From positions 10,172,878-10,236,877 of the forward strand of contig CM044956.1 of NCBI GenBank assembly GCA_024516035.1: DNA of 64,000 nt. The letters run 5' to 3'. Positions 37,201 through 50,758 of this stretch are shown here, one piece after another. The notes under the pieces were generated by a model that was not told the origin of the DNA, ran no database searches, and saw only the letters and a list, made by a program, of their open reading frames with translations. The position numbers were made by a program, and so were the translations under genes. Each line of letters begins with the position of its first letter. Position 1 is the first letter of the stretch. The stretch is from Bactericera cockerelli. Taxonomy: Eukaryota > Arthropoda > Insecta > Hemiptera > Triozidae.

Positions 37201-38660
37201 TTTTGGTCTTTTCTTCTCTTTATAAAGCCAAAATTTTGTTCCTTTTCATATTTCTTTTTATGTTAACCTAGAGGTCGCATTTTGGTCATTTCTTTTAATG
37301 TTACATTTTAAAATTAACCAATAACCATAGTAGATATTTTACCATATCAGATTTTCATTAAATCATTCAATTTTCTCATTGTATATTTTAGAAGGAATCA
37401 AATTTTTCATCTCATAGAATTTTGATAGGGATTTAGTTTTCCCTTCTTTCTGGGTTTACTCTTTATTTGTGATTCAATGTGGGGTTCCTTCTTATCGAAT
37501 TTTCTTTCGATTAATATCTCAATTTTGGTAGGGATCACATATTTGTTTTCCCCAATAGTTTTTTATCAATGAAATTTATAAGTTCTTGGGAAAAACTTAT
37601 AGTTATACACAACTCTTGGTAAACCAAATAAACATCGAAATAATTTGAAGATAGAAAACACTTGGCTTTTTTTGTTTTACTTAATTATATTATTTTCAGA
37701 TGGCCATTTCGCCACTGACGATGCCGTAACTGGCGAAATGGCCATCTGAAAATAAATAATTAAGTAAAACAAAAAAAGCCAAGTGTTTTCTATCTCCAAA
37801 TTATTTCGAAGTTTTTTATCTTTGATTTTTTTGTGGAAATCATATTTTGGTTTGTTTTTTGTATCATTTTACTCATTGTTGCAATTTAAGATTACAGTTG
37901 TAGGATTTATATTATATCAAATTCCATTTTTTATTTCTTTTTTGTTCCATCAGTAGATTTTTTCTCTCCTTGCAAAAGTTTTTTTTTCTGTTTCTTTATC
38001 TTTTTTTTCCGCGAATTTTCATATGGGTAAAGTTGTATTTTTTATTCTCAACAGTTGTAGGATAATGTTTCTATTGTATTTTAATTTTATTCTTATCAAA
38101 TCATTTGTTCCATATCTGTTTCGAAAGCTCAAGTTTAACTTTCCACTGGGTTTTACTAACCATAGTTTATATTTTTATCTATGTGATTAATGGTAGGTAG
38201 TGAGTGAGTATCATCATATATTGGTTCTTTCTTATCAAATGCCAAATCACATTTTAGTGACCAATTGACCATAGTTGGTATATGTTCCTCATATTTTCAA
38301 AATACCGTTCTTTCTGGTATAAAATTTTCTTTTCTACTTTTTAATTTAACTTTATTTTCTCATTATTTCTTTTAGGAATTTTTCTAAAAAAATTGTTGTT
38401 TAAAAAAATGTTGAAAATCTGTGTGAAGAATAATTTCTTTTTTTTATTGACGCTGTCCTATTTGTAAGGATATAACCTTTATTAGATTTTGTTTTACCTG
38501 AGACATTTTCTTTTATTTTTATATTGTTTGTGGTTATTAGTTATAAGGTTAAATTTCGTTATAAGGAATTAGACCAAGGTATTGTTTTACGGAGAATTAT
38601 TTTTCTTTATGCTGTCCAACTAGTCTTTTGTTTGTACTTGTTGTTGTCATTGTTGTTTTT
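31250..38660 (+). repeat. ~7.4-kb strand-asymmetric T-rich degenerate repeat array
   Basis: Very T-rich on plus. Phrases recur in the same order: AGAAAGCCAAGGTTTTGTTC / CATTTCATATTTCC (about 32270, 32490, 33580, 34010, 35240, 35595, 36860, 37240); GGTTATAAAGATGATCCTGTGA (33310, 35005, 36620); GGTAGGTAGTGAGTGGGTA (34720, 36320, 38190); TTTTGGTAGGGATCACAT (32800, 34280, 35915, 37525). The spacing of the third phrase (about 1.6 and 1.9 kb) shows a large, eroded higher-order unit made of shorter related blocks. No gene is evident. Confidence 0.8.
37557..37820. mobile_element. Long perfect hairpin element with 11-bp target duplication
   Basis: Arms of about 80 bp at about 37634-37713 and 37729-37810 are almost perfect inverse copies around a short loop (GACGATGCCG). 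The insert 37568-37809 is flanked by AGTTTTTTATC at 37557-37567 and 37810-37820, and removing it restores the surrounding T-rich repeat. It is therefore an insertion rather than a chance palindrome. About 65 bp of non-palindromic sequence precede the left arm. Confidence 0.8.
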
Positions 38661-38689
38661 GTCGTAGTTTGTGATATCTGAAATCCAAT

Positions 38690-39850
38690 CTCCAGTGAAT
38701 TCTATTTTTAGTCCAATTGCCAGTTAAGTCCAATTTTACGTAAAACCCACACTCTTATGGAGTGCTCCAAATCCCAATATCGAGTGAAGATCAATCTCCA
38801 GTGAATTCCAATCTTCTTCCGTAAAGTCCTATTTTCCAGTGAATTCCAATCTTCCGTAGAGTTCAATGTCCAGTGAATGCCAATCTTCCGTGAAGTCCAA
38901 TTGCAAAAAAATCCCAATATCGAGTGAAGTTCAATCTCCAGTTAGTTCCAATCTTCTTCCATAAAGTACAATTTCCAGTGAAATCCAATCTTCCGTAGAG
39001 TCCAATGTCCAGTGAATTCCAATTTTCCGTGAAGTCCAATGTCCAGTGAATTCCAATCTTCCGTGAAGTCCAATGTCCAGTGAATTCCAATCTTCCGTGA
39101 AGTCCAATATCCAGTGAATTCCAATCTTCTGTGAAGTCCAATGTCCAGTGAATTCCAATTTTCCGTGAAGTCCAATGTCCAGTGAATTCCAATTTTCCGT
39201 GAAGTCCAATGTCCAGTGAATTCCAATTTTCCGTGAAGTCCAATGTCCAGTGAATTCCAATCTTCCGTGAAGTCCAATGTCCAGTGAATTCCAATCTTCC
39301 GTGAAGTCCAATATCCAGTGAATTTCAATCTTCCGTGAAGTCCAATGTCCAGTGAATTCCAATCTTAAGTCTAATGTCCAGTGAATTCCAATCTTCCGTG
39401 AAGTCCAATATCCAGTGAATTTCAATTTTCCGTGAAGTCGAATGTCCAGTGAATTCCAATCTTAAGTCCAGTGAATTCCAATCTTCCGTGAAGTCCCATG
39501 TCCAGTGAATTCCAATCTTCCGTGAAGTCCAAGTGGCAAAAAATCGCAATATCCAGTGAAGTTCAATCTTCCGTAAATTCCAATCTTCCCTGAAGTCCAA
39601 TGTCCAGTGAAATCCAATCTTCCATTAAGTCCAAGTGCAAAAAATCCCAGTATCCAGTAAATTCCAATCTTCTTCAGTAGATTCCGATCTCCAGTGAATT
39701 CCAATCATCTGTGAGGTCCAAGCACAAAAAATCCCAGTATCCAGTGATGTTCAATATTCCGTGAAGTCCAATCTCCAGTGAATTCCAATCTTGTTCCGTA
39801 AAGTCCAATATCCAGTGAATTCCAATCTTCCGTGAAGTCCAATCTCCTGT
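38690..39850 (+). repeat. 34-bp satellite array (~34 copies)
   Basis: Consensus CAGTGAATTCCAATCTTCCG plus TGAAGTCCAATGTC. The first ~250 bp and the last ~250 bp hold variants with TGCAAAAAATCCCA. Thirty-four is 1 mod 3 and the unit lacks stops on minus, so all three minus frames stay open (EFTGHWTSRKIGIHWTLDFT). Not coding. Confidence 0.95.
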
Positions 39851-42326
39851 ATAGTTTGTCTAGTCTCTTGTCATAAATATGGTCATGGTCATGCTTAAAA
39901 ATCTTTTATTTTGTTAATATTATGTTTATTTTAAATGTACCTATTCATTTGAATTTTTGTAAGAAACTAGAATTAATAGGATTTTATCCCAGTAAACAAA
40001 AGTTGAAAGTTTTGGGACGCTCTATCGAAGAACCAGAAGTAGGATTCTTTTCTTTCTATATTTGACAATATTTTTCCAATTGATGATCTTATTTCATTCT
40101 TTGCTAAATTTTGTGACAACAATTGACCTGAAAATGAACAAAACCACATATCTTGTTATGGCACATTGCGCATGAATCTTTTTGTGACCTTTTTAACGTT
40201 CTATCTGTCACATCTGGTTACTCATACTAATAACTACTCACTTTTCCTCGCGAGGTATGGATAGCAAGAAGGCCACCATTTGCATTACTCCCATTTCAAC
40301 AACTATAGCAATTTCTATATTCCTCATACATTCATGAGAATGTACCCACATTTCAGAATGTGTCTATTTGTCTGCCTATCTTTTGTGAAATTATATATTT
40401 TTTATTTAGTTGTTGTGATGTCAACATCGAGGTCCCACTCACCACTTACAGAAAAAATAATATTGCATATGAAATATTTTCTAATACTTACATGATAAAA
40501 AGTACGAACAATAAATGGTGACTTTTCAATATTCAAATGGTGACTCAGAAGAAACAGTGACTTTTTAATAATCAAATGATGACTTTTCAACACATAAAAT
40601 GACGACTGTTCAATTTTAGAATAGTTACTTCAATACTTCTTTACAAAATCGGGGTGTTTTCATCAGTATTTAAAAATAACAACTTTTGAATATATCAAGT
40701 TAGAAGATGAAAAAGAAGAAGTATTGGATTGAATCATTTTTACTTTATTTGTACAAATACAGACATGATAGTAAGGTCCAATATATTTGGTATATACGTA
40801 TAAATGTAGAAGACATCACAAGGATAATGTATCATTTACCTCACCCCGCCTTGCTGAAATTACCCATGCTTTGAACTCGAACCACCGACCTTCAGATTAT
40901 GGGCGAGTCCGCTGCTAGAAAAGCTACTCTGAGGTCGCTAAGAAAGAGAATGCTTTGACGCCGTATTTTATTTTGGCCTTTTATTATTAGCTAGTTTTAT
41001 TTCTAAAAATTTAATTATTTTTTTAGTACAATTTTTGATGTATTTTTTCAAGTCATAAAAAATCTCTCTCGCGACCTTTATATTACCAGAGGTCGCGCGA
41101 TAATACTGTTGGAAAAAGAATCTTTGAGTTTAATTTGAGTCGCTTTCAACTACGTATTCGTATCACAACAGGGGTTTTACCCCCCACTCCATTCTCTGAA
41201 CAAACAACCCAGCTACACAAATTATCCTCATCCAACCTAAGTGGGGTCGGGAATAGCCAGAAAAACGTGTTTTGCCATGATAACCACGGAGGGATTCGAA
41301 ACCTGAACGGTCACCAATCCAAGTCCTCGCCACTTCTTTTCTCGCGCCCTGGAATCGAACCCATCACTTACCTGGTTACCTCGACAATGGTATAGTCCAC
41401 AGCACCACTGAGGCATGGCCGCAGTTTCAGTCCTACCTGCCCTGCGTCCTCTGTACCGTTCCGCGATTCCACCTTTCGAAGCTACCGTGCGTGCATGAGA
41501 GAATGATTGGCCGCTTGAAAGTCCCTGTCGCTATCTGCAGAGCAATTCCTTGGCAGCTAGGGTCGTACTGTAGTGGTTGGCAGACGTCAGAGCGGTATCC
41601 GGTGCACGGGAAATTTTGATCTAAATTTTGATTTTTGTGTGGAATTGTGATGTTTTTTTAAAGGTGTGTTAATTTTGAATTTTGAATGATGTGAGCTAGA
41701 TTAGTTACTGGCCAAAGTTGAATAAATTGTTTCTTTTGTAAATATTCTAAGCGTGTTGGCTGAAAGTTTTGGAGGATTTTGAATGTTTCAAGGTTATTTT
41801 ACTTTGTTGATTATGTTGTGTTTATCAGTGTGGGATAAGGTGATGGTGTAGAAAAAATAAGAAAGCCAAGATTTTTGATCAAAACAGAGTTAACGCTCCT
41901 AATCGCCCGTCCCGACAAAAAATTGTATTCTTAATTTGGTAACAGTTTTTTGCAAGGGATATCTTCCAGATTCTTCCAGTGCAGTCGTGTTGACCCAGCA
42001 CCTAAATGGGAAGTATTGTGTCACTTCTCGCCCATCAGAGAGAGGCATACTACGGGATAGGCAAACTACAATACAGACCTCAAGCGTCTACAGTAGCCCC
42101 TGTTTCATGGCTACGAAATAAAAAAAGGCTGTGAAACACTCATCTTTTTGAAATAAAAAAAACGTGTTTTTGGTGAGATGAATTTGTAATTGAAAATTTT
42201 ACTTACTAATTAATATTGGAATATGATGGTTGTTCGGAGATTTATGATGCAATAGCATTAGTTCCCGTACTGTCGATGCTACCCACTAAAATTTGTGACA
42301 TAATAACAAATAACTATGTAGCTCAA
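39851..42326. other. Intergenic stretch with scattered SINE remnants
   Basis: Contains an old tRNA-Thr SINE (40810-40940, minus), a 5S-SINE (41130-41330, minus; TCGCTTTCAACTACGTATTC) and a headless tRNA-Gly SINE (41908-42150, plus; ACCCAGCACCTAAATGGGAA). Short GTGACTTTTCAA repeats occur at 40520-40630. No gene recognised; in particular no kinase exons. Confidence 0.6.
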
Positions 42327-42474
42327 ACCGACCTCATTAGCTCGATCGATAAAGCAGCGGGCATGTAACCTGGAGATCGGTGGTTCAAGTCCCGGTTTCG
42401 GCGAAGATTATGTAAAACGAGTTTGAGTAATTGTGACATCTCATCGTGATTAACACAAATATGATATTTTTTTA
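42327..42474 (+). mobile_element. tRNA-Thr-derived SINE
   Basis: ACCGACCTCATTAGCTCGAT...GGTGGTTCAAGTCCCGGTTT...TTAACACAAATATGATA. It ends about 80 bp before the first duplicated ERK acceptor. Confidence 0.85.
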
Positions 42475-42519
42475 AAAATAACTATCTCTCTATCCTATCT
42501 TGTCTTGGGGAATTTATGG

Positions 42520-42782
42520 ATTTATATTAACCCATTGCATCTCTCCACGCAGGGTTACACAAAGTCGATCGACATCTGGTCTTGGGGTAGGAACTTGTCT
42601 CTTATTTTACACATCTTGTTTTTGGTGAGATGTATTTATATTAACCCTTTGGATCTCTGCGTGCAGGGCTACACAAAGTCGATCGACTTCTGGTCTTGCG
42701 GTAGGAACTTGTCTCTTATTTTACACATCTTGTTTTCATTGAGATGTATTTATATATTAACCCATTGCATCTCTCCGTGCAG
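42520..42782 (+). repeat. ~115-bp tandem duplication of the ERK intron end and exon start (two extra copies)
   Basis: Intron tail (TATTAACCC...CATCTCTCC..GCAG) plus exon start occurs with exon-like starts at 42553, 42667 and the full exon at 42783. The two stubs encode [11 protein letters not shown] and GYTKSIDFWSC, then run into GGTAGGAACTTGTCTC instead of the exon body. Each keeps a good acceptor. Confidence 0.9.
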
Positions 42783-42950
42783 GGCTACACGAAGTCGATC
42801 GACATCTGGTCGGTGGGCTGCATCCTGGCTGAGATGATCTCCAACAGACCCATCTTCCCCGGCAAACACTACCTGGACCAGCTGAACCATATCCTCGGCA
42901 TCCTGGGGTCCCCCACTCCCGAGGACCTCTCCTGTATCATCAACGAGAAG
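42783..42950 (+). CDS. rl: ERK-type MAP kinase internal exon ([18 protein letters not shown]...CIINEK)
   Basis: Fifty-six codons matching residues ~204-259 of human ERK2 (kinase subdomains [11 protein letters not shown] and the insert region), with the same intron position before GYTKS as in vertebrates. Arthropod-like residues are [14 protein letters not shown]. At the 3' end the sequence is GAGAAGTAAGAG. The expected AAG|GTAAGAG lacks one G, so either the exon loses a base (AA|GTAAGA) and the next exon is frame-shifted, or a G was lost in sequencing. Exons for the N-lobe, HRD, DFG and TEY segments are not found upstream in this window. Confidence 0.85.
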
Positions 42951-43034
42951 TAAGAGTTTCACTTGAAAAAGTTGGGGTTTACTATGATCGCGATTAGCTC
43001 CGTGGATAAGCACTAAAGTTGGGTGGAAGAGATT

Positions 43035-43350
43035 GCCCCAGGCAATAACCCCGCCCTTTAGTTAGGTCATTACTTTCATTTCTTTTTACTTATTTATTTT
43101 GTCATTTGTTTGTTTTTTCTTAATTTTATACTATTAACATTGTACTCTGTCCTCCTAATAAAATATACTATAATAATAAGCACTCTCTTGCCATGTGGAA
43201 GGTCCCGGGTTCGATCCCTCGTGCCGAATAAAAATTGTATTCTTATAATACTACGAAATGGGCAAGCTACAACACAGATCATAAGCGTCTACAGTAGCTC
43301 CTGTTTCCTGACTACGAAATACAAAAAAGGCTACGAAACTCTCGTCTTTT
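43035..43350. mobile_element. LINE-tail fragment and tRNA-Gly SINE pieces in the ERK intron
   Basis: 43035-43160 inverted has AGGCAATAACCCCGCCCTTTA. 43180-43350 carries CACTCTCTTGCCATGTGGAA, GGTTCGATCCC and the end of the SINE body with its middle deleted. 43385-43545 is an inverted RTE-like tail (CATGGTTGAAGTAGGTTGGT...GGATGCCCTTCCT). Confidence 0.55.
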
Positions 43351-43837
43351 TCAAAATCATTTTCCTTTTCACTTTGCCTTTTCCAAACTTACTTGGGGTT
43401 GGCATAGACCAAGCTCTTCCTCATGGTTGAAGTAGGTTGGTTCTGGTACTCCTACTTCCATATTTTACGCCTGGATGCCCTTCCTTTGAACAAATGTCTC
43501 GGGCTTACCGCTGAAATACAAAACAAGAGGACTGTATCCCCTTAATGTGGGGTAGTCGCTTTATTATTATTATTATTAAACATGTTGGATCAAGTTTTAT
43601 TTACAAATGACATAGAATTACATAGATATTGAAATTAAGAAAACAAAACTTGATCAAGGGCGGTGCTAATGCCAACGGCTTTCTTTTCCGTTACATAGGT
43701 AACGCATTAAATATATGTTACCTATTATGTATATAACTATTAATGCAAATAAATTACAAATTACAAATAATGGGTCTCAAGTCCTGGTGGGGAAGTATAA
43801 ATAAGGTAATATTATTATTACAAACATAGGTGTTGCC

Positions 43838-44030
43838 GACCTCCGTGGCTCAGTGGTTAAGAGCACTGGTTACTGACTCGAAGGTTGCGGGTTCGAATCC
43901 CGGCCGGAGCGGAATTTTCTCACCGAACTTTTCCGTTTCCGGAATGGCATGGATGTAAAGGTAAAAGTTCCCTGAAGTAATGCGAAAGCGGTTCCGGGGC
44001 ACAACTACCTTTTCAAAAAAAAAAAAAAAA
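43838..44030 (+). mobile_element. tRNA-derived SINE
   Basis: Head GCCGACCTCCGTGGCTCAGTGG, GGGTTCGAATCCCGGCCGGAG, body to an 18-base A tail at 44016-44033. Its tail ends about 40 bp before the ERK acceptor at 44072. Confidence 0.75.
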
Positions 44031-44130
44031 AAACATGGGTGTGACCTAATTCAAGCACGACCTTGTTCCAGGCACGCAGCTACCTGCAGTCGCTCCCCTT
44101 CAAGCCCAAGGTCCCGTGGGAGATCCTGTA

Positions 44131-45690
<1,560 letters not shown>

Positions 45691-45933
45691 CCATTGAGTG
45701 GGATCCTTTGAATGAACACCTCGATTATCCATGATGGTTGAAATTGTGCTATTATTATGTGGTCACATAGTGTAGAGAAATCCATGCATTGAGTATGGTC
45801 CGATCCATTTTTTCCATTGTTATAATAATTATTTGTATTGTACATATGTCTTTTTATATCTAATAAAGTGTCTAATATTTCCACCATTACGGCTGGATGC
45901 ATTTTCTTAGGGCAATCCTGATGTTATATGCAT

Positions 45934-46112
45934 AATTGACGATCTTCATCTTAGTGTTCTTAAACCGTCTTCATTTTTAATCTATTGATTAGTGGCTTTA
46001 AATTTCACCCGTCATTATTATTATTGAATATAATGACGGTTGAAATTTAAAGCCACCAATCAATAGATTTAAAATGAAGACGGTTTAAGAACACAAAGAT
46101 GAACATCATCAA
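45934..46112. mobile_element. Fold-back element, ~75-bp arms
   Basis: Left arm from ATTGACGATCTTCATCTTAG to ACCCGTCATTAT; right arm from TAATGACGGTTGAAATTT to AAGATGAACATCATCAATT, nearly exact inverse copies with a short AT loop. Confidence 0.8.
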
Positions 46113-46849
46113 TTCTGCACCTAACAAGATTTGCGTTAAGAAAGGCATCCAGCCGTAGTGGTGGAAATATTAGGAGTACCAGAACCAACCTACCTCAACC
46201 ATGAAGACAAGGTTGAACAAAAATGTCAACCTCACTTCAGTTGAAAAATACAACTAAGAAGAAAAGATTAATAGGTAAAGGTATTAGTAAGATCGTCAAA
46301 AAGAAACTGGCTCACAAAAGAGTAAAAATTCATACATGTAAAAAATTTACCCATACATATATATTATTATTATTACTATAGTATGCTTTATGAGGTAATA
46401 CAAAAATATATACAGTAAAATACAATGAAATTATAAAGAAAAAATAAATAGATTCAACAAAGAAAAAAGAACAAAAAAGAGAATGAAGCTAATGTCCTAC
46501 CAAAAGGGCGGGTTATTGCCTGTTACAATCTCTTCCACTCAACCATTATCATCATGCAACTCAAATAATTGAACAATTTAGCTGTTCATAATAAATGCAA
46601 CGTTTCGCAAGCTGTCAGTCAGAGAGGTAGAAGTGCTTTACCTTTCCTAGAAGTGGTGTCACTAAAGGTCGTCCTAGTGTCTAGTCTAGTCGTCCTAGTG
46701 TCTAGACTGAAGGGTTAATGACCTTAAACTTACCTCCGTGATGAGTTGTTGATGTACAGGAAAATATTCAGTAAATAGGAATTAGTAATATGTATATGCA
46801 TATGCATAGTGCATACCTACACATAATTATGTAATCAGTATGGCTGAGG

Positions 46850-49375
46850 GACAATAAACAGGGAGTAGACCAGCAGTCTAGCTGGGGGACTATAAACAGG
46901 GAGTAGACCAGCAGTCTAGCCGGGGGACTATAAACAGGGAGGAGACCAGCAGTCTAGCTGGGGGACTAGGGGGACTATAAACAGGGAGTAGACCATCAGT
47001 CTAGATGGGGAACTATGTATAAACAAGGCAGTGGCGGCTCGTCGGGTGAAGACACTGAAGACATTTTCACCTAATTTTGAACAGTGAAAACACTACTCAT
47101 AATCCCTTGAACATGGCACAATTGATCCAACTCAAAGAAAAAAAAAAAAAAAAAAAAGAGTAAGCTTTGTGTAAAATAGATCAATGCTGCTTAACATTTC
47201 ATGTTACTTTCCAAGGAGAACACCAAATGTGAAGACAATTCCCAATTGTCTTCAGTTGTCCTTGAATCAACCAATCAGAGTTGAGTATTTCCAAGTAGGT
47301 ATCATGAAATATTAGGCAAGAACTATATCTATGTAGTCTGCTAGTGAAGACCGTCTTCAGTTGTATTCATTTTATATTATCTACACGACTTCATACGAAA
47401 TGTCACGAAGCCACATACGATGTGCGATGTCATGTGTTTTTGATATTAACATTGTTGCCAGTAGCAATATGCCAGACCTAGGGAACCAGTCAATGATTTA
47501 GCCTCCCATATCTAGCACAATCTTGTAATATTAAAAAAAAAAAAAATTAACGTAGTCGCTAGGAAAGCGGGATTTTGTTTCAGGAATTTTGGATATTATT
47601 TCTCATTTTTTGGGTTCTAGTTTTGTACATAGTTACTAAACGATAGTCGATACCAATAAATTTTAACTACTTATGTATCTTGTCAACTATAGTCTTGAAA
47701 AGGACATCTCGATTGAAATAATCTCGGAAATAATTATTTAATGTAGGCACCGAAATTGAGCCAAATAAGATAATCTCGTATCTAGTTGTTCCAAGAAGTT
47801 TTTAAATAGGGACAATGGTGGTCCTGTTTAAGATCCTGGCTATGGAACCACTTTAAAAAAATCATGAAATTAGACGTGTTGAAATAAAATTCTCAAGAGA
47901 AAATTCTGTTCAGGCGGTGTAGTATTTAAAATAAATAAATACGTCTTACATGATTTGAGGGATTTCTTTAAATTTAAAATATAGCTCTTGAAGTTTGTAG
48001 AGATTTAGCTATGAAATTAACTTGGCAACATTGCATCTCTTATCTTTAGAATGTAAACAAAACTTGTCTTTTTAAATTTTATTAGATTATTTCAAATCTT
48101 TTCAACGGTAATCAAGTGACTTTTAATTATTGGTGTAACTAGTTAATAAAGTTATTTCCCAGTATTTGATACAGGATAGAAACATTATTCCTACCTGATC
48201 TGACCTGTGCTTTTCATAATAAGTTGAATATGAAGTAGCTATGTACTTCTTTCAGTGTCAGAAATAACATTATAATTATGCAGGTTGCAGGTAGCTAAGC
48301 ACACAGCTTCCTTAAAATTATAAGTACTTAAAATTATAAGGCAATATCTGTGTTTTTCATAAATAGTCATTTAAACATCAATGGTAACCCAAATTTAAGC
48401 TGATTTTCTATTTATAGTAAGTATGTTTTCTTAGATTTATTTTGTAATCTGGTGGTGGATTTTCTTCCAGTTTTGGATTTTAATTTTTAGTCTTCAACTT
48501 ACTTTCTTTTCTTCCCAGTTCTATCCCTTCTTTAAAATTTTGTACCTATCTATCTACTGAGGTATAAACCTAATTTTTTTTTATTTTAATTCCTTTTTAC
48601 CAACTTTTAGTTAATATTTTTTATTAAGATGAATAATTAATAACAATATTTCAAAGAAACAATGAGATTCCCACAAATCATGGGGCTCAAACATTAAAAG
48701 TAACCCCATTCAGATTAAGAAGTAATGAGGATAAGAAAGATATTATGATTACTGGATGTCCAATTTCTCCAATTACTATAACCACCACTAAAAAAGTAAA
48801 GCAAATGCCTGCCCCACAGCCATACAGTTCAAGCCTGAATGGTTGTGTACCAGCTCAAGTGTTGACAAATTGTTCTGCTGACCTTGTTTATTTATTAAGT
48901 ACCAAGTGTTCTCCAAAAAAAGTACCTATAAAAACTTATATGATGCAAAAGTGGTATGAGAGAAAATCATGCTCTGCAGGGAAACAGCCATCACATACAA
49001 TAGGCTGTGTTTATGAGACGATAAGAACTAAGATCTGATAAATTAATATTTTTATTTTTTCAATACTTCTGGGTATAATTTGTCTTCACCTAGTCTTGAA
49101 GTCAGGAGCCGCCACTGAAACAAGGAGTAGACCAGCAATCTAGCTGGGGGACTATAAACAGGAAGTAGACCAGCTGTCTAGCTGGGGGACTGTAAACAGG
49201 GAGGAGACCAGCAGTCTGGCTGGGGGACTATAAACAGGGAGTAGACCAGGTCTAGCCGCGGGACTATAAACAGGGAGGAGACCAGCAGTCTAGCCGCGCG
49301 GGGGACTATAAACAGGGAGTAGATCAGCAGTCTGGCTGGGGGACTATAAACAGGGAGTAGACCAGCATTGACTTG
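46850..49375 (+). repeat. 38-bp minisatellite, interrupted by a hAT element
   Basis: Unit AAACAGGGAGTAGACCAGCA plus GTCTAGCTGGGGGACTAT. Four units lie before 47029 and about seven after 49117. It shares AAACAGGGAGTAGACCAG with the 31-bp array at 13517-15112. Confidence 0.9.
47021..49125. mobile_element. hAT-family element (non-autonomous), 8-bp target duplication
   Basis: Element 47029-49117, flanked by AAACAAGG at 47021-47028 and 49118-49125. Ends CAGTGGCGGCTC and the inverse GAGCCGCCACTG (one base offset), with a second inverted pair GGTGAAGAC / GTCTTCACC. The interior is AT-rich. One open frame, 48745-49038, encodes 97 residues with several Cys (SLNGCVPAQVLTNCSADLVY) that I cannot assign; it is too short for a hAT transposase. 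Confidence 0.85.
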
Positions 49376-49904
49376 GTTCTGGGGGCCCTTGTCAATTATT
49401 AGCCTCCTTGTAAAGAAAAGATATTGGTAGAAGTGCTGAGTCATTCCTCCACTTTCTGGCTACCATCGTTCACGATGACGGCAATCTATGATGATGATGA
49501 ATATGTATGTATTAGCTATTAACTGCAAGGAGACAAAAGCACTTTCCTATTCGAAAAAAAAGTTTTTCAAGGTTTTCCAAGAAGTCATGTTACAAAGGTC
49601 ATAATAAAATTATACTGGGCACTAGACTCGGGGGTCATGGACTTCTATGACAATGTGTAGGGAATTTGTCGATGAATGGGGACTGCAGTAGTATCAGAGG
49701 GAACAAAAATTAAGTACTTATCAATTCATAGTAGTCGTACGAAAGTTTTTCAAGGTTTTCCAAGAAGTAATGTTACTAAAGGTCATACTATAGTGACTTG
49801 AATGAACGGTCATGGAGCTGAAAATGTATTTCCCTGCAAATGTATAGGGAATTAGTCCAATCGGTGTTACGGAAGTTCCATACTATGTGGTAATACAAAA
49901 ATGG

Positions 49905-50035
49905 GGGTCCCTGGAGGGGAGGCATACTAAGGGATGGGCAAGCTACAAAAGAGACCACAAGCGTCTACAATAGCTCCTGTTTCATGGCTACGAAATAAAA
50001 AACGCTGTGAAACACTCAGCTTTAAAAAAGAAAAA
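49905..50035 (+). mobile_element. tRNA-Gly SINE 3' fragment
   Basis: GGGAGGCATACTAAGGGATG...CTCCTGTTTCATGGCTACGA...GTGAAACACTCAGC, no head. Confidence 0.7.
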
Positions 50036-50149
50036 CGTAAATGAAAGCACCTCCACACGTTGGCTCTATAAGTACCTCTACACCTGGAACGATCCGTTCT
50101 CACGGAAATGAAGTGGAGTTGCAAAAGGTCACTCTTAGTGTATCACCAA

Positions 50150-50480
50150 CCCCGGTGGTGTAATGGTTGCGACTTCTGCTAACGGTCCACAGGTGTGTGT
50201 TCGAATACCAGGTGAGGCAGAATTTTCCAACAAAAATTCTGTACATCATCTCAAATAAAGATCACCTGTGGTTGACATTGCCGGACTAACAAACGTAGGC
50301 TGGGTGAGGTTAATGTGGGTACCTGGTACCCAGCATATTCTTCTTTGTATATATTGTCAGTTATAGGTGCATAATTTCAGCACATTACACATACACGGAA
50401 GGAGCCCATATCAATGGTTCTAGGCGTCCAAAGTGTTCACCCATATCAATCATGGACGCGGAATATAAAAGAAAGTTAGT
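50150..50480 (+). mobile_element. tRNA-derived SINE of another family
   Basis: Head CCCCGGTGGTGTAATGGTTG, GTGTTCGAATACCAGG; the body runs into GGCTGGGTGAGGTTAATGTGGGT, a 5S-SINE-like phrase, and a GGCGTCCA...CATGGACGCGGAAT segment. Possibly a composite. Confidence 0.5.
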
Positions 50481-50485
50481 AACAG

Positions 50486-50758
50486 GCTTTTTTATTTCGC
50501 AGCCATGACATAGGGCTATTGTAAAATCTTGTGGGTCTGTGTTGAAGCTAGCCCATCCCGTAGTATGCCTCCCCTCTGATTGGCAAGAAGTGACACAATA
50601 CTTCCCATTTAGGTGCTAGGTCAATACTAGTGCACCGGAAGGTATCCCTTTCATACAACTGTAACCAAATTTAGATTACATTTTTTTGTCGGCTCGGGGG
50701 ATCGAACCCGGGACCTTCCGCATGGCATGCGAGTATTAAACCATTGAGCTAATTCCAT
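50486..50758 (-). mobile_element. tRNA-Gly-derived SINE
   Basis: Minus copy from CTTTTTTATTTCGCAGCCAT to CCATTGAGCTAATTCC, with B box GGATCGAACCCGGGACC on plus. Confidence 0.8.

Noticed and set aside
38708..39704. Several minus-strand ORFs with EFTGHWTSRKIGIHW repeats
   Set aside because: Products of the 34-bp satellite, open in every frame; no start context, no conserved domain.
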